Origin: Vreelandella sulfidaeris
GTDB lineage: Bacteria; Pseudomonadota; Gammaproteobacteria; Pseudomonadales; Halomonadaceae
Reading direction: 5' to 3'
Length of the DNA: 64,000 bases
NCBI GenBank assembly: GCA_007182875.1
Contig: AP019514.1
Span: forward strand, 744,001 to 808,000
The notes beneath the pieces were generated by a model. The model saw only the letters and a program-made list of their open reading frames with translations, did not search any database and had not been told where the DNA came from. The position numbers and the translations under genes are program-made. Positions 39,554 to 49,638 of this stretch are shown in pieces; the stretch's first letter is position 1; the number at the start of each line of letters is the position of its first letter.

Positions 39554-39969
39554 GCAAGCGACGGAACACTGGGTTTATCTTGCCCCCTCTTCTTAGCGAT
39601 CCACATACCGAAGCTGAATACGATGCCCGGGTCGAGGCGCTTGATGAAATTCTTGATCTTGTCGGTGACGATGAGACACACCCACTTGCCGGCCTGACGA
39701 ATCGCTTGGGTGATATCATTGAGTCCTATGATGAAGCACATCGCCCGATGCCTGAGGTGTCTGGAGGTGAGGTACTTCGCTACCTTATGCAAGAGCATGG
39801 GATAGCGCAGAGCGAGCTACCTGAAGTTGGCGCTCAATCGGTGGTGTCTGAAGTTCTCAGTGGGCGCCGCAAGCTGAACTGGCGCCAAATCTGCGAGCTT
39901 TCGGAACGGTTTGGCATCGCTACCGACTCGTTTAAAGAACCCAGGGAAAAGCTACGCGTTTTGACCTGA
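39537..39969 (+). CDS. higA: HigA-type antitoxin, XRE helix-turn-helix (one frameshift)
   Basis: Antitoxin and repressor of its own operon. ATG 39537 follows AAAAGGA and reads MHALVEQATEHWVYLAP. Near 39585, in a C5 run, one base is off; the next frame continues LLSDPHTEAEYDARVEALDE, ILDLVGDDETHPLAGL and the DNA-binding part GGEVLRYLMQEHGIAQSELP, SVVSEVLSGRRKLNWRQICE. Length about 143 residues, normal for the family. If the break were real the cell would carry an unneutralised toxin, which supports a sequencing error. Confidence 0.88.
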
Positions 39970-39985
39970 TAAAGCCTTATGGCGC

Positions 39986-40761
39986 TTAGACTACCTCTAG
40001 CGGTATATCGACGCCGAACTGCTGCAGCATACGTCGGAATGTCTCAATATCATAGGTCTCGCTTTCTGTCACCAGACCTTGAATTTGGCCTGTGCCCGGC
40101 GTGCCATCGCCTAATCCAGCGACAATCGATTCGGCGGGGTCGAGGAATTGGCAACTGGGTCTCGCCGCTTCAAAGAAGGAGCGAAGCCATGGTAAATGCG
40201 TGCTGGAAAGTGTCAGCGTGTCGATATCGGGGTGCTGCCGGAAGACGCCATCGATAAAAGTAGTGACCGCTTTCTGCGTCGCTTTTGGGTCGAATAGAAA
40301 GGCACCATTCTCGACAAGCTCCACCATGGACGAAGCATTGATCAGGCTGACATTCTCCGGGTGGGGTGCATGGCGAGCGATGAACTGCTTGAGCGGCGCG
40401 CTTTCGATGAGTGAATGCACCCCATGATGCCGACCTTGCCGCTCGCCGACATAGCGAGTGCTTCTTCGATGGGCGGGTAGACGCCGAACAATGGCACCAA
40501 GGTGCTTTGGCGAACGTCATCCAGCACCATGATAGACGGTGCGTTCGATGCGATGACGATGGCAGAGGGTGCATAGCCCTCAAGAAAACGCAGTGTGCGA
40601 TGCATGACAGCGAGTAGCTCTTCACGCCCTTTGCTCCCATAAGGAAAGCTAGCCCGATCAGCGAAATAAACAATATCCTGTTTGGGAAGACGCTTATGTA
40701 TCTCGGCAACAATGGCATAGCTGCCAATGCCAGCGTCGAAAACAGCGATTGGCTGGTGCAT
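39986..40761 (-). CDS. Asp/Glu racemase-fold protein with both catalytic cysteines replaced by serine (one frameshift)
   Basis: Glutamate-racemase-like protein of about 257 residues. ATG 40761 gives MHQPIAVFDAGIGSYAIV, the MurI start with the catalytic-site aspartate D9, then YFADRASFPYGSKGREELL (MurI YxxDxxxxPYG). MurI needs one cysteine in a CNTAS motif and one in a GCTHYP motif; here they read ASNAPS (S72) and SSTHLPW (S187). A frame change near 40415 joins GKVGIMG to VHSLIESAPLKQFIARHAP. The rest is conserved: DPAESIVAGLGDG. Both substitutions are plain in the DNA (TCG and AGC). It is probably not an ordinary glutamate racemase; a different proton-shuttling lyase or a non-catalytic role is possible. 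Confidence 0.82.
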
Positions 40762-40947
40762 AGTAATATCCTGGGTGTCGACTAAAGTCTAGTGATCCAT
40801 AATATTCTAATGCGATGGAAGCGTCATTTTTAGCTACTATGCTAGTTAAACTTTATACGATGCTGGGGCACGGCATCGCATAAATTCGAAATGAATGAAT
40901 AGCATGGTGATGGCAGAGAAATTTATGGTGAATGAGTGGTTGTCTAA

Positions 40948-41701
40948 ATGTCGTTAAATATTGTGCAGCGTTTGCTGCCCGGCTGGGCGTTACTTATGGC
41001 CCACCGGGCGATGACTCTTCCAGCCGTCATGTTGTTGCATGGTTCTGAAGGCGCATGGGCGGGGTGGAGCCATCGTGATGCGATGCTATTCGCCCCCCAT
41101 GGCTTCCCTGGCGTTCCCTTATGGCTACTCAAGCGGCGGTAATGCATGGAATGCGGGGCATATTATCGATTACCCACTGGATCGCAGCGTGGAGGCATTT
41201 AAAGCCCTACGGGAATTCCAGTTCGCTGATAAGCGAGTAGGGCTTTATGGTATTTCACGCGGCGCCGAGCATGCGTTATTGCTCGGCTCACTGATGGCAG
41301 GAGATAAGATCGAAGGTATGCCTGATGCCATTGCCGCGCATAGCCCGCCCGATGCTGTGTGCGGTGCCTTTGATGCACGTAGCTTTCGCGATGAGGGTGA
41401 CCTGGGCTGGCAAGCCTGGGACGTCAGCAAGCGCGCCTGGACATGGCGTGATAGTCACGAAGGCTTGCTGCCGACCACAACAATAGAGATCGAACGCTAC
41501 CTAGGGCCGCTACTACTTTCCCATGGCACCAAAGACCGAATGTGGTCGGTGGAAATGACCAAACGCCTGGAACAACGCCTGCGCGAGCATGGCCGCGCCC
41601 CGGAAGTTCACTACTACGAAGGTGAAGATCATATACCTAGTAGCTCAGGGCAGAATAAGCACTATGGGCTGCTGCTAGATTTCTTTTCAAAACACCTGTA
41701 A
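40948..41701 (+). CDS. alpha/beta hydrolase, acyl-CoA thioesterase (BAAT_C)-like (one frameshift)
   Basis: Cytoplasmic serine hydrolase of about 250 residues. ATG 40948 begins MSLNIVQRLLPGWALLMAHR and includes PAVMLLHGSEGAWAGWSH, the oxyanion-hole HG motif. A frame change near 41105 continues LAFPYGYSSGGNAWNAGHII, PLDRSVEAFKALREF. The nucleophile elbow is VGLYGISRGAEHALLLGSL, the acid lies in LLLSHGTKDRMWSVEM, and the histidine in YYEGEDHIPSSSG. The G-x-S-(R/K)-G-x-E elbow is characteristic of BAAT/dienelactone-type thioesterases. Substrate unknown. Confidence 0.83.
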
Positions 41702-41791
41702 GTCACTGTTCCTCATTTTTCCATCCAAAAGCCCATCTCGGTAGCTAAGAGGTATGGCGAAAAGAATATCTGCTCTAGGCTTTAGTCAGGG

Positions 41792-44700
41792 TTAAAAGCC
41801 ATCTTCATCAATAAAACCTTTATCCCCCGTTATGTACCAGCGGTGACCACCGATCTCGTGGAGCGCCTTGGCCGTGCAGTTGGGGTCATTGAGATACCCC
41901 TGCATAATTTGCGGGCCGCTAATCAATATCATGCCGGCCTCGCCGGTCGGCAGCTCTTCAAAGCTGTCGGGGTCGACGGTTTTGAAGCTGGTGCCGGGCA
42001 GCGGCATGCCTACGGAGCCTGGCTTGCTGCCGTGCTGGATCTGCTGGTAATGAGCGCCCATTGCATCGGGAAGATTCACCGAAGCCACGGGGGCAATTTC
42101 GGTAGCGCCGTAGCCTTCATATATTGATTTGTGGAATTTAAGGGCAAAGCTGGTACGCACGTTTTCATCGAGCTTCTCGGCCCCAGCAACTACTATCCTC
42201 AAGCTTTGCAGCATCAGTGGATGCACCTTTTGACTGCGTACAAAAGGCGCAAAAGCTTGATGTGCCGAACATGATGGTAGCCTTGTGCTTGGCAATTGCG
42301 CCCGCGATGCCGGGAGCATCGGAGGGGGCGGCATGGCACACCAGCGGCAGCCCTTCAATCAGCGGTAGCAGTTGGGTGATCGTGAAGCCAAAGGCATGGA
42401 ATAGCGGCAGTGAGCCCATTACAACGTCGTTGCTCTGGGTATTGAGCACGTCGGAGGTCTGCTTGATATTGGCCATCAAGTTACGGTGGCTCAGCATTAC
42501 GCCCCTTGGGTTCGCCTTCGCTTCCGCTTGAGAACAGGATGGCGGCGGTGGCGCCGGCATCGCGAGCGTGGCAGAAGCAGCGCTGTAGTAGCCACGTCGG
42601 CAATACTCTCACCGCAAGCCAGGTACTCAAGCGCTCAGCGCGGCCAATTGTGGTTTGCAGGTCTTCTAAAAGACCATCTGCTTACCGTGAAGTAATTGGC
42701 TAACGTCGAGCCCGCGCTGCTCGAGCTTCTTCACAAAGCGTGGTGAGGTGAAGACGGTAGCAATTTCCGCCTGGGAAAGGGCAGAGGAGAGCGCTTCTTG
42801 GTCGGCGGTATAATTAAGATTCACCACCGTTTTTCCCGCCAGCAGCGTAGCCATATTGGCGACAACCCCGGCGCTGCTGGTAGGTAGCAGTAGGCCAACG
42901 TTCTGACCGGGGTTGAGCTTGCGAACACGCTTTGCCATCAACAGGCTGGCAGTGAGCGCTTGGCTTGCGTTGAATGTGCGGCCCAGGGTATCGGCCAGGG
43001 CAAGGTCGCTAGGGCGGCGCTTAACGCTCTGAATCCAGGCGTTGGGTAGCGAGGGTAGATCGTTCATGGCTTTCTGCCAAGATCGGGTAGCCTGCTCAAA
43101 AATACGCCGTTTAAGCACGTCGGCGGGGGTATCCTTGGGTAGCGGCTTGCCAAAGGCGACCACTACCGAGCGGTGCAGTGGTGCATTGCGCAGCTCTTTA
43201 AGCTTGCTGGATGAGCGGGAAAATTGGCTGCCCCAGAGGCCGCGCAGGTAGAACGGTACGATTTTGACGTCTGGGTTAGCCATTTCACAGGCGCGCTGAT
43301 AGCCGCGGCGGAATTCGCCTAGCTGGCCAGTGCGGCTAATCGCCCCTTCAGGAAACAGGCATACCACTTCGCCTGCGTTGAGCTGTTCCGCCACATCGGC
43401 CAGGGCTTTTTCGGCCCCGCTGCCGCGCTCGATAGGAATACACCCTGTTTTGAAGAACCAGCGTAGGTACCAACGCTGGTAAACCGATCTGAGCATTACA
43501 AAGCGCACCGGGCGGGGCTGGCGATCTGGACCATGGCCCAATCCACCCAGCTGATATGGTTGCCCAATAGCAGCACTCCGCCCTGGGCAGGCAGGTTCTG
43601 CAAGCCATGGACGTCTACCCGGTAGCGTCGGGTCAGCAAGAAACTCAATAGAAAGCGCACCAAGCTTTGGGGCAGCTTAACAATGGTGTAACCACCGCCC
43701 ACCATGGCTACGGTAGCAATGAGTAGCAGTAGGTAGTGGCTATTCACTCCCGCCAACGCGAACAGCGCCGTGAGCACCAAAAGCCCAGCATGGCGATGTT
43801 TTGAATCCAGTTGTTGGCGGCCAGCACGGTGCCTAGCTCGTTGTCGGCGGCGTGAAACTGAATCAGCGCATTAAGCGGCACGATGAAAAGCCCACCCATG
43901 ATGCCGATAAAAACAAAGTTCAGCGCTTGGCTTACGGGTGTGGTTAACAGCGGCAGACACCATAAACCCACGGCTACCCCAATTGCGCCAACGGGGATCA
44001 AGCCGGTTTCAATGCGGTTGTGGGAAAGTTTGCTGGCGAATAGGGAACCAAGCGCAATCCCGATGCCGCTAGCGGCGAGAATGCCCTGGGGCACCAAGGT
44101 ATTATTGATACTGAGGGCGTCTTTGGCGTAAGCGGGAAAAGCCGCCAACAGCACTTGGCCCACTGACCAAAAGGTGGCAAGGCCGATAATGGAGAGCCTG
44201 ATGACAGGCTGGTGAGCGATAATCCGCAGGTTGTCTTTTAGGGCAGTGCCCTTGATGTAACGCTGCCAGGTCAGCGGTAACTCTGACCGAATGGTGTTAT
44301 CAAGCGGAAGGCGGTAAAGCGCCACCACCTGGAGAGCGCTATTGAGCACCAGCAGCCAGCCCAGCGGGGCTATTTGGCGCAACAGCTGCGCTGGGGTTTG
44401 ATCTTGCGGTGAGACCCAGGTTTCAAATAGCGCGGTAAACGCCACGGTGCCCGCTAGAATGGCGCCAATCGTAACCGCCTGGATCAGCCCGTTGGCTTCC
44501 GCCAAATGCGGCTTGCCGAAGAGTCCTTTACCAAGCCGTATTTGGCCGGTGAGTAAAAGGCCGATTGAATCGCCAGCAGCAGCGTCATGGAAAAGGCCAG
44601 CCAGAACCAGCCTTGGTAGTAGGCGGCGGTGATGCCCAGTGAGACCACGACGGCGGCCCAGGCCGATGTGCGCAGAATGCGTACTTTGGGATAGCTGTCA

Positions 44701-44909
44701 GCCACATGGCCCGCCGGGCTAAACAGTAAAATAAACGGCAGCAGGATAAGTCCGTTGACCAGTGCGGTGAGCACGACCTGTGCTTCGCCATCGTAGCTTT
44801 TGAAGATCGTGTTCTGAATGACGATCTTGTGGCCTAGATCCACAAAGACATTGAGAAAAATAGCGATCAAGTAAGGCCAAGCGCTCGGAATGCGCAGCAG
44901 TCGATGCAT
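41792..44909 (-). CDS. aas: LplT-Aas fusion: MFS lysophospholipid flippase, PlsC acyltransferase, acyl-ACP synthetase (frameshifted, C-terminus cut)
   Basis: One polypeptide joining three steps of lysophospholipid repair. ATG 44909. The MFS part contains FLNVFVDLGHKIVIQNTIF, FYSPAKYGLVKDS and LFIVPLNALIQFHAADNELG. The PlsC part has LLLGNHISWVDWAMVQIA (HX4D), CIPIERGSGAEKALADVAEQ and VVCLFPEGAISRTGQLGEFR (FPEG). The AMP-binding part has ILFSSGSEGEPKGVMLSHRN (P-loop), YEGYGATEIAPVASVNLPD and RWYITGDKGFIDEDGF. Frames shift at about five places. After DEDGF one T would extend only to LTLTKA before another stop; the C-terminal adenylation subdomain (about 130 residues with the catalytic lysine) is absent up to the convergent hydrolase gene. 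So the synthetase step is probably lost, or the assembly lacks sequence here. Confidence 0.85.
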
Positions 44910-45011
44910 GATGTGTTAGCCTTTAGGATGTTTTAGCGTCATAGCACTCTCTAAACCGAATTTTCTTAGCAACATCCTATCTACTATCTCTTAATCAACG
45001 ATGAAGCGTCT

Positions 45012-45877
45012 ATGAGCATTACCCCTTTTCAAGCACTGGCGTGCCCGCTAGATGGCGAGCCGTTACATGTAGCGGGCAACACATGGCGCTGTGCTGCAGG
45101 GCATAGTTTTGATATTGCCAAGCAGGGCTACGTTAATTTACTGCCTGTGCAGCAGAAGCGCTCCCACGACCCTGGTGATAGCAAGGCGATGGTCGCTGCG
45201 CGGCAGCGCTTTTAGACGCAGGTCATTATCAGCCTATTGCGGAGGCGGTTAGTAACGCCGTGTTGAGCCATGCCGAGGTACAAGCGGTGGGCAACCCGCC
45301 ATTTAGCTGCCTGGATGCCGGCTGCGGTGAAGGTTACTACCTTCGCCAATTAGTTGATGCGGCGACTGACACGCAGCCACTTTCTTTGATGGGACTGGAT
45401 ATCTCTAAATGGGCGGTATTGGCCGCAGCAAAGCAGGATGCTAAACAGATGCCGCTAAGTAGTTGGGTCGTGGGCAGCAATGCGCACTTGCCGGTGCAAA
45501 CGGGAACGTTGGATAGCGTGCTGTGTATGTTTGGCTTTCCAGTGGTAAGCGAGTTTGCTCGTGTGCTGAAAACCGAAGGCGTACTACTGCAGGTTGAAGC
45601 GGGGACTAATCACTTGAGGGAGCTGCGGGAGGTTATCTATCCCACGTTAAAACCTGAACGCTCGACTGAGACAGAGGTGCCGGAAGGCTTTACTCACCAT
45701 AGCAGGGAGAGAGTCAGCTACTCGCTTGCACTAAACGGAAGTGAGGAAATTGCCGATCTGTTGGCGATGACGCCGCATCTTTATCGAGCCAGCGCTGAGG
45801 GTCGTGCTCGCGCAGCGGCTCTTGATGTGCTGAACGTGACAGTGGATGTGCATGTGGCGCAGTGGCGACGCCTTTAG
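45012..45877 (+). CDS. rlmA: 23S rRNA (guanine745-N1)-methyltransferase RlmA (one frameshift)
   Basis: Methylates G745 of 23S rRNA. ATG 45012. The zinc finger is ACPLDGEPLHVAGNTWRCAA plus GHSFDIAKQGYVNLLPVQQK, typical of RlmA, followed by SHDPGDSKAMVAARQRF. At the T4 run 45210-45213 one T is missing; adding it gives LDAGHYQPIAEAV. The SAM-binding domain continues FSCLDAGCGEGYYLRQLVDA, LMGLDISKWAVLAAAKQ, SVLCMFGFPVVSEFARVLKT. Ends VDVHVAQWRRL. A strong hairpin follows. Confidence 0.93.
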
Positions 45878-45891
45878 TCGCTTTTAAACGC

Positions 45892-45940
45892 AACAAGGCC
45901 CGCATAAGCGGGCCTTGTTATCCGAACCTCGGAAGGTTCG
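45892..45940. terminator. tandem hairpins between rlmA and csp
   Basis: A perfect 12-bp stem AACAAGGCCCGC-ATAA-GCGGGCCTTGTT (45892-45919) and a 7-bp stem CGAACCT-CGGA-AGGTTCG (45923-45940) lie between two convergent genes. U-tracts are weak, but position suggests termination for both. Confidence 0.7.
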
Positions 45941-45977
45941 AGCAAATTCTTAAGCGCTATGTCTTAGAGACTTAGAC

Positions 45978-46183
45978 TTAGGAAATTTGCTTGATGTTTG
46001 AAGCCTGAAGGCCTTTCTTACCCTGGGTAACGTCAAAGAAACGTTAGCGCCTTCTTGCAGGGTTTTGAAGCCGTCTGCTTGAATTTCAGAGAAATGGGCA
46101 AACAGGTCATCGCCGCCGTCAGAAGGAGCAATAAAACCGAAGCCTTTAGTATCGTTGAACCACTTAACTGTGCCAGTAGACAT
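45978..46183 (-). CDS. cold-shock protein, CspA family (one frameshift)
   Basis: RNA-chaperone cold-shock protein of about 68 residues. ATG 46183, with AAAGGA upstream, reads [20 protein letters not shown], containing RNP1 (KGFGFI) and RNP2 (DLFAHFSEI). At 46035-46037 one A/T is missing from the run; correcting it changes the tail to [19 protein letters not shown] and stops at 45978-45980, the standard CspA ending. Long leader region upstream (see 46184-46652). Confidence 0.95.
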
Positions 46184-46652
46184 AGTAAAATCCTTTCGCG
46201 CAAAGCGCTTTGTAAAGTTCCTGGTATCACCCAGATTAATAGCGGATAAAACAAGGAATACAATTACAGGCTTGCCGAAAGATCTCGTACACGTCTATCT
46301 CGTACATTTCTAAATCTTTTCGTACACTTCTGAAACCATGCTGCTTGCTAACCAACTGCACCTACAATGTCACGAATTGTATCGCTCGTCAATGCTTTTG
46401 TTGTTTGTTTTCTAAAGCCGCGGTTATAGACCCTTCTAATACCCATTTCTTTCCAAGGCGAATTTTATGCAGGGCTTTAACGAAGCCTTACCGGCAGGGA
46501 AAAATAGCGAGACCCACTAGCCTAGACAACTTATGTTCTATTTATCAGCGCAATACGGCATCGCTTACGGGTTGATCTACACTTCTTAGTCACGACGCAT
46601 TTCCTACTTAACCAGAACGGACACTACGCACTCAAGGATTAGAGGGCAAACA
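46184..46652. other. long leader/intergenic region upstream of csp, no gene
   Basis: About 470 bp without a convincing gene. Cold-shock genes usually have long, structured 5' leaders, and 46184-46340 is the likely place for that of csp. It contains three CGTACA words (46282-46326). A 76-codon plus-strand frame here is cysteine-rich and not protein-like. Confidence 0.5.
46282..46326. repeat. three short direct repeats, CGTACA core
   Basis: ATCTCGTACA occurs at 46282-46291 and 46297-46306, and TTTTCGTACA ends at 46326; the cores are 15 and 20 bp apart. They lie 100-140 bp upstream of the csp start and could be binding sites for a regulator, or chance. Confidence 0.4.
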
Positions 46653-47558
46653 ATGACTTATGATGTGGCCATAGTGGGCGGAAGCTACGCAGGCATGGCA
46701 GCTGGACTACAGTTAGCGCAGACACGCCGGAAGGTGGTAGTGGTTGATGCCGGGCAGCCTCGTAATCGCTTTGCGTCACATTCGCGGGGGTTTTTAACCC
46801 AGGATGGCAAGCCGCCTAGAGAAATAGCAGCTGCAGGCTATGCAGAGTTAGCGCAGTACTCAACGGTTGAATGGCGCAAAGGCCATGTCGAAACGATTAC
46901 CGGTCAAAAGGATGATTTTACACTGTTGCTGGCCAGCCAGCAGGGGGGTGAATGAGCGTATCTACGCAAGGCGTATTATTCTCGCAGCGGGTGTCGGCGA
47001 TCGGCTTCCCAACATGCCGGGAATAGCCGAATTATGGGGGACTCGTGTTTTCCATTGTCCTTACTGCCATGGTTTTGACCTGAACGGCGGGCGAATTGGC
47101 GTACTGGCCTCCTCTGATTTCGCAATGCACTTGGCAATACTGCTACCCGACTGGGGGGAAACAACACTTTTCTGAACGATGCTTTTGAACCCAATATGAC
47201 TCAGTTGGAAAAGCTCAATGAACGTAGCACCCATATTGAGCGGGGCGCCGTTGAACGGTTAACTGATGAAGGTGAGAGCGTGGGCTTGGTAATGGCAGAT
47301 GGCCGCATGTTTTCGTTAGCGGGCCTGTTTATCGTGACTGAAACCGATCCCAGCCAATTGGCGATTCGGTTAGGGTGTGAGCTTGAAGTGACGCCATTGG
47401 GACGGGTGGTAAAAATCAATGCTTCCAAGGCCACATCGGTACCTGGTGTGTTCGCGTGTGGCGATATAGCCCGGCCCGTGGGCAATGTGTCGTTGGCGGT
47501 CAGTGATGGTGCGTTAGCCGGACAGGCAGCCCACCACTCACTGGTCTTCGGTCATTAA
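46653..47558 (+). CDS. thioredoxin-reductase-like NAD(P)/FAD oxidoreductase (two frameshifts)
   Basis: Flavoprotein of about 300 residues. ATG 46653 opens with the FAD Rossmann motif YDVAIVGGSYAGMAAGLQLA, then VVVVDAGQPRNRFASHSRGF. Frame changes near 46945 and 47165 join RIYARRIILAAGVGDRLPNM, FHCPYCHGFDLNGGRIGVLA (redox-active CPYC like thioredoxin reductase) and FLNDAFEPNMTQLEKLNERS. The FAD end motif is VFACGDIARPVGNVSLAVSD. The NADPH-binding motif after CHGF is degenerate (GVLASSDFAMHLA rather than GxGxxA), so the electron donor is open to question. No thioredoxin gene adjacent. Confidence 0.87.
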
Positions 47559-47634
47559 GCGAAGTGTGAGAGCCTTCGCCCATCCGCCCGTGGGATCAGC
47601 GGCGATTGCGCTGCTTTACATCATCGTCGTGGTT

Positions 47635-48012
47635 TTAGCGGGGCGAAATGAGAGATGGCTCCTGGCGATATAGCACCATGCCACCGTGATAGAGCACGTC
47701 ATCTATAAATTCACCATCAGCGGTAAAGCCGGTGTCATCCCAGTATTCAATATAGTTATCGGTTAACCGATAGCGCCCTTGGTAAGCGCTTTCGCGTTCG
47801 CCGCGCGCCTCGTCGTATCGGTTATTGGGCAACAGCTCATGGCGAATTCGGCCATCTTTGGTTACCCATATGCCCACGTAGGGATGCTCAGCCATCGCAT
47901 CATCTCCTGTATCAGGAAGTGTTTGCGCAGCAGTGATCGCTGGCGACAGAGTGATAATGCCAGCGATGACCAGCTCACGTTTCCAGTAGATGGGAAGGTT
48001 AGTCTCTTGCAT
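47635..48012 (-). CDS. Atu4866-domain protein, exported
   Basis: Intact 125-residue protein of the small Atu4866 family (lipocalin-like barrel, function unknown). ATG 48012; a hydrophobic stretch LVIAGIITLSPAITAAQ is a probable signal peptide. Family motifs: HPYVGIWVTKDGRIRHELLP, NNRYDEARGERESAYQGRY, RLTDNYIEYWDDTGFTADGE and VLYHGGMVLYRQE. Convergent with the flavoprotein gene at 46653. In other bacteria this domain sits beside oxidoreductases or regulators; here that association is only positional. Confidence 0.85.
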   Translation of the reverse strand: MQETNLPIYWKRELVIAGIITLSPAITAAQTLPDTGDDAMAEHPYVGIWVTKDGRIRHELLPNNRYDEARGERESAYQGRYRLTDNYIEYWDDTGFTADGEFIDDVLYHGGMVLYRQEPSLISPR

Positions 48013-48323
48013 GTTTAATGCCTCGTGCTAAACGTCACGCTCGGCAAGTCACTCGAGCGTGATGCATGCGGAGTTGCAGTCGCCATGTAATCATCCTTCT
48101 GTTTATGACTAGTGAGGGAGATTAACCAGTGGCAGCAAAAGCCAATAGACGCAATCCTGCTACATGTTTGCCTAATCCTGTCGTGTTTAGAACAGGGCGG
48201 GTGATCTAGGGTTAAACAACAGGATTTACGTCCATCGGCGACGGAAGTGCGCAGCATGCGGCAAGCTGGTACACACTGCCCAGATGGCAAAGTACGTTTT
48301 TACATCGAACCGTAGGGACTTAG
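48013..48323. other. divergent intergenic region, no gene
   Basis: About 310 bp between the Atu4866 gene and the symporter. It must hold both promoters. A 91-codon minus-strand frame is present but has cysteine-rich, non-protein-like composition and no ribosome site. No repeat or hairpin stands out. Confidence 0.5.
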
Positions 48324-49601
48324 ATGACACGGATATGGAAGGTCTATTCTCAGGCGTCATTGATTTTACGCATCACTATCGCTCTGGTGCTGGGCGTTGT
48401 GGTTGGGCTGGCTGGTGGTGAGCCGGTAGCGGTTTGGTTGGCGCCGTTGGGGGATTTACTCCTTCGGCTGCTCACATTTCTAATTGTTCCTATTGTGCTG
48501 TTTACGCTGATGGTGGGGGTTAACCAATCACGGGAGGGTAGCGCAGGGCGCATTGGTGGCAAGGTATTTGGCTACTATTTGGCCTCATCGGCATTGGCGA
48601 TCATGGTGGGTTTGACCATCGCAACACTGTTTAACCCCGGTAGCGGAATGAGGCTGGAGGAGGAGGCCAGCTTCTCGGTGCCGGATAACCCCGGCGTTGT
48701 CGATGCGCTGCTTAATATCGTGCCCGACAATATTATCGGTGCGTTTGTCGAACTCAATATGCTGGGTATTATTTTTACGGCGTTAGTGTTCGGCATTGCG
48801 CTGCTGAAAATGCGCCAGTCGCAACACCAGCAAGCCATGGGGGAACGGCTGTTTGGCGTGATTGAAGCGCTCAATGCGGTCACCTTAAAAGTGATGTCGG
48901 GGTGCTGCACTATGTACCTATTGGGGTATTTGCGATTGTCGCTGAAACGGTAAGTCAGCAGGGGCTGGAAACGCTGCTGTCGTTGGGCGACATGGTGGTC
49001 GTACTGTATTTCGCACTAGCCACGCATTTGCTGATTTATTGCGGCATTATGCGCCTGTTTGGCGTCAAGCTTCGCACCTTCTTCCGTGAGGCAAGAACCC
49101 CCATGGCAACGGCGTTTGCCACCCAAAGTAGTTCAGGCACGCTGCCCCTCACTATTAATGCCGCTCACCGCCTGGGAATTTCCAAAAGCATTTATGGCTT
49201 TAGCCTGCCACTTGGAGCTACCTTGAATATGGATGGGGCGGCGATTCGCATCGCGATTTCGGCGGTCTTTGCAGCCAACGTGATAGGGGCGCCGTTGGAT
49301 TTCATCAGCATGGTGCAGATAGTGCTGATTGGGACGCTGGTGTCAGTGGGCACGGCCGGGGTGCCAGGGGCTGGGATCATTATGATCGCGACCGTATTTG
49401 CCCAAGTCGGCCTGCCAATCGAGACCGTTGCGCTGTTGACTGCCATCGATGCGCTGGTAGGGAATGGGGGCTACCGCGTTAAACGTGACAGGCGATCTAG
49501 TCGGTACCTCGGTCATTGCTCGAAGCGAGGGCGAAGAGTTGAGAGAGACCACTTCGGAAGACGCCACCGCCACGGTAAACACCTCCATAATAAAAGAGTA
49601 G
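48324..49601 (+). CDS. dicarboxylate/amino acid:cation symporter, DAACS (GltP/DctA) family (two frameshifts)
   Basis: Inner-membrane importer of glutamate, aspartate or C4-dicarboxylates with Na+ or H+. ATG 48324. Helix 1 LILRITIALVLGVVVGLAGG; GDLLLRLLTFLIVPIVLFTL; ELNMLGIIFTALVFGIALL. Frame changes near 48900 and 49465. The transport-core signatures are TPMATAFATQSSSGTLPLTI (serine-rich hairpin HP1), LPLGATLNMDGAAIRIAIS (NMDGT-like motif, here NMDGA), VGTAGVPGAGIIMIATVFA (HP2). It ends NVTGDLVGTSVIARSEGEEL. The change of the family NMDGT to NMDGA may affect cation binding. Length about 425 residues. Confidence 0.88.
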
Positions 49602-49638
49602 CGAACAAGCATCATCGATTTACAAGGGAGCTCTCATA

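Noticed and set aside
46345..46575. Plus-strand frame of 76 codons
   Set aside because: Composition (many Cys, Asn, Arg) unlike a protein, and it lies in the csp leader/promoter region.
48015..48290. Minus-strand frame of 91 codons upstream of the symporter
   Set aside because: Cysteine-rich, no family resemblance, no ribosome site; more likely the promoter region of the Atu4866 gene.
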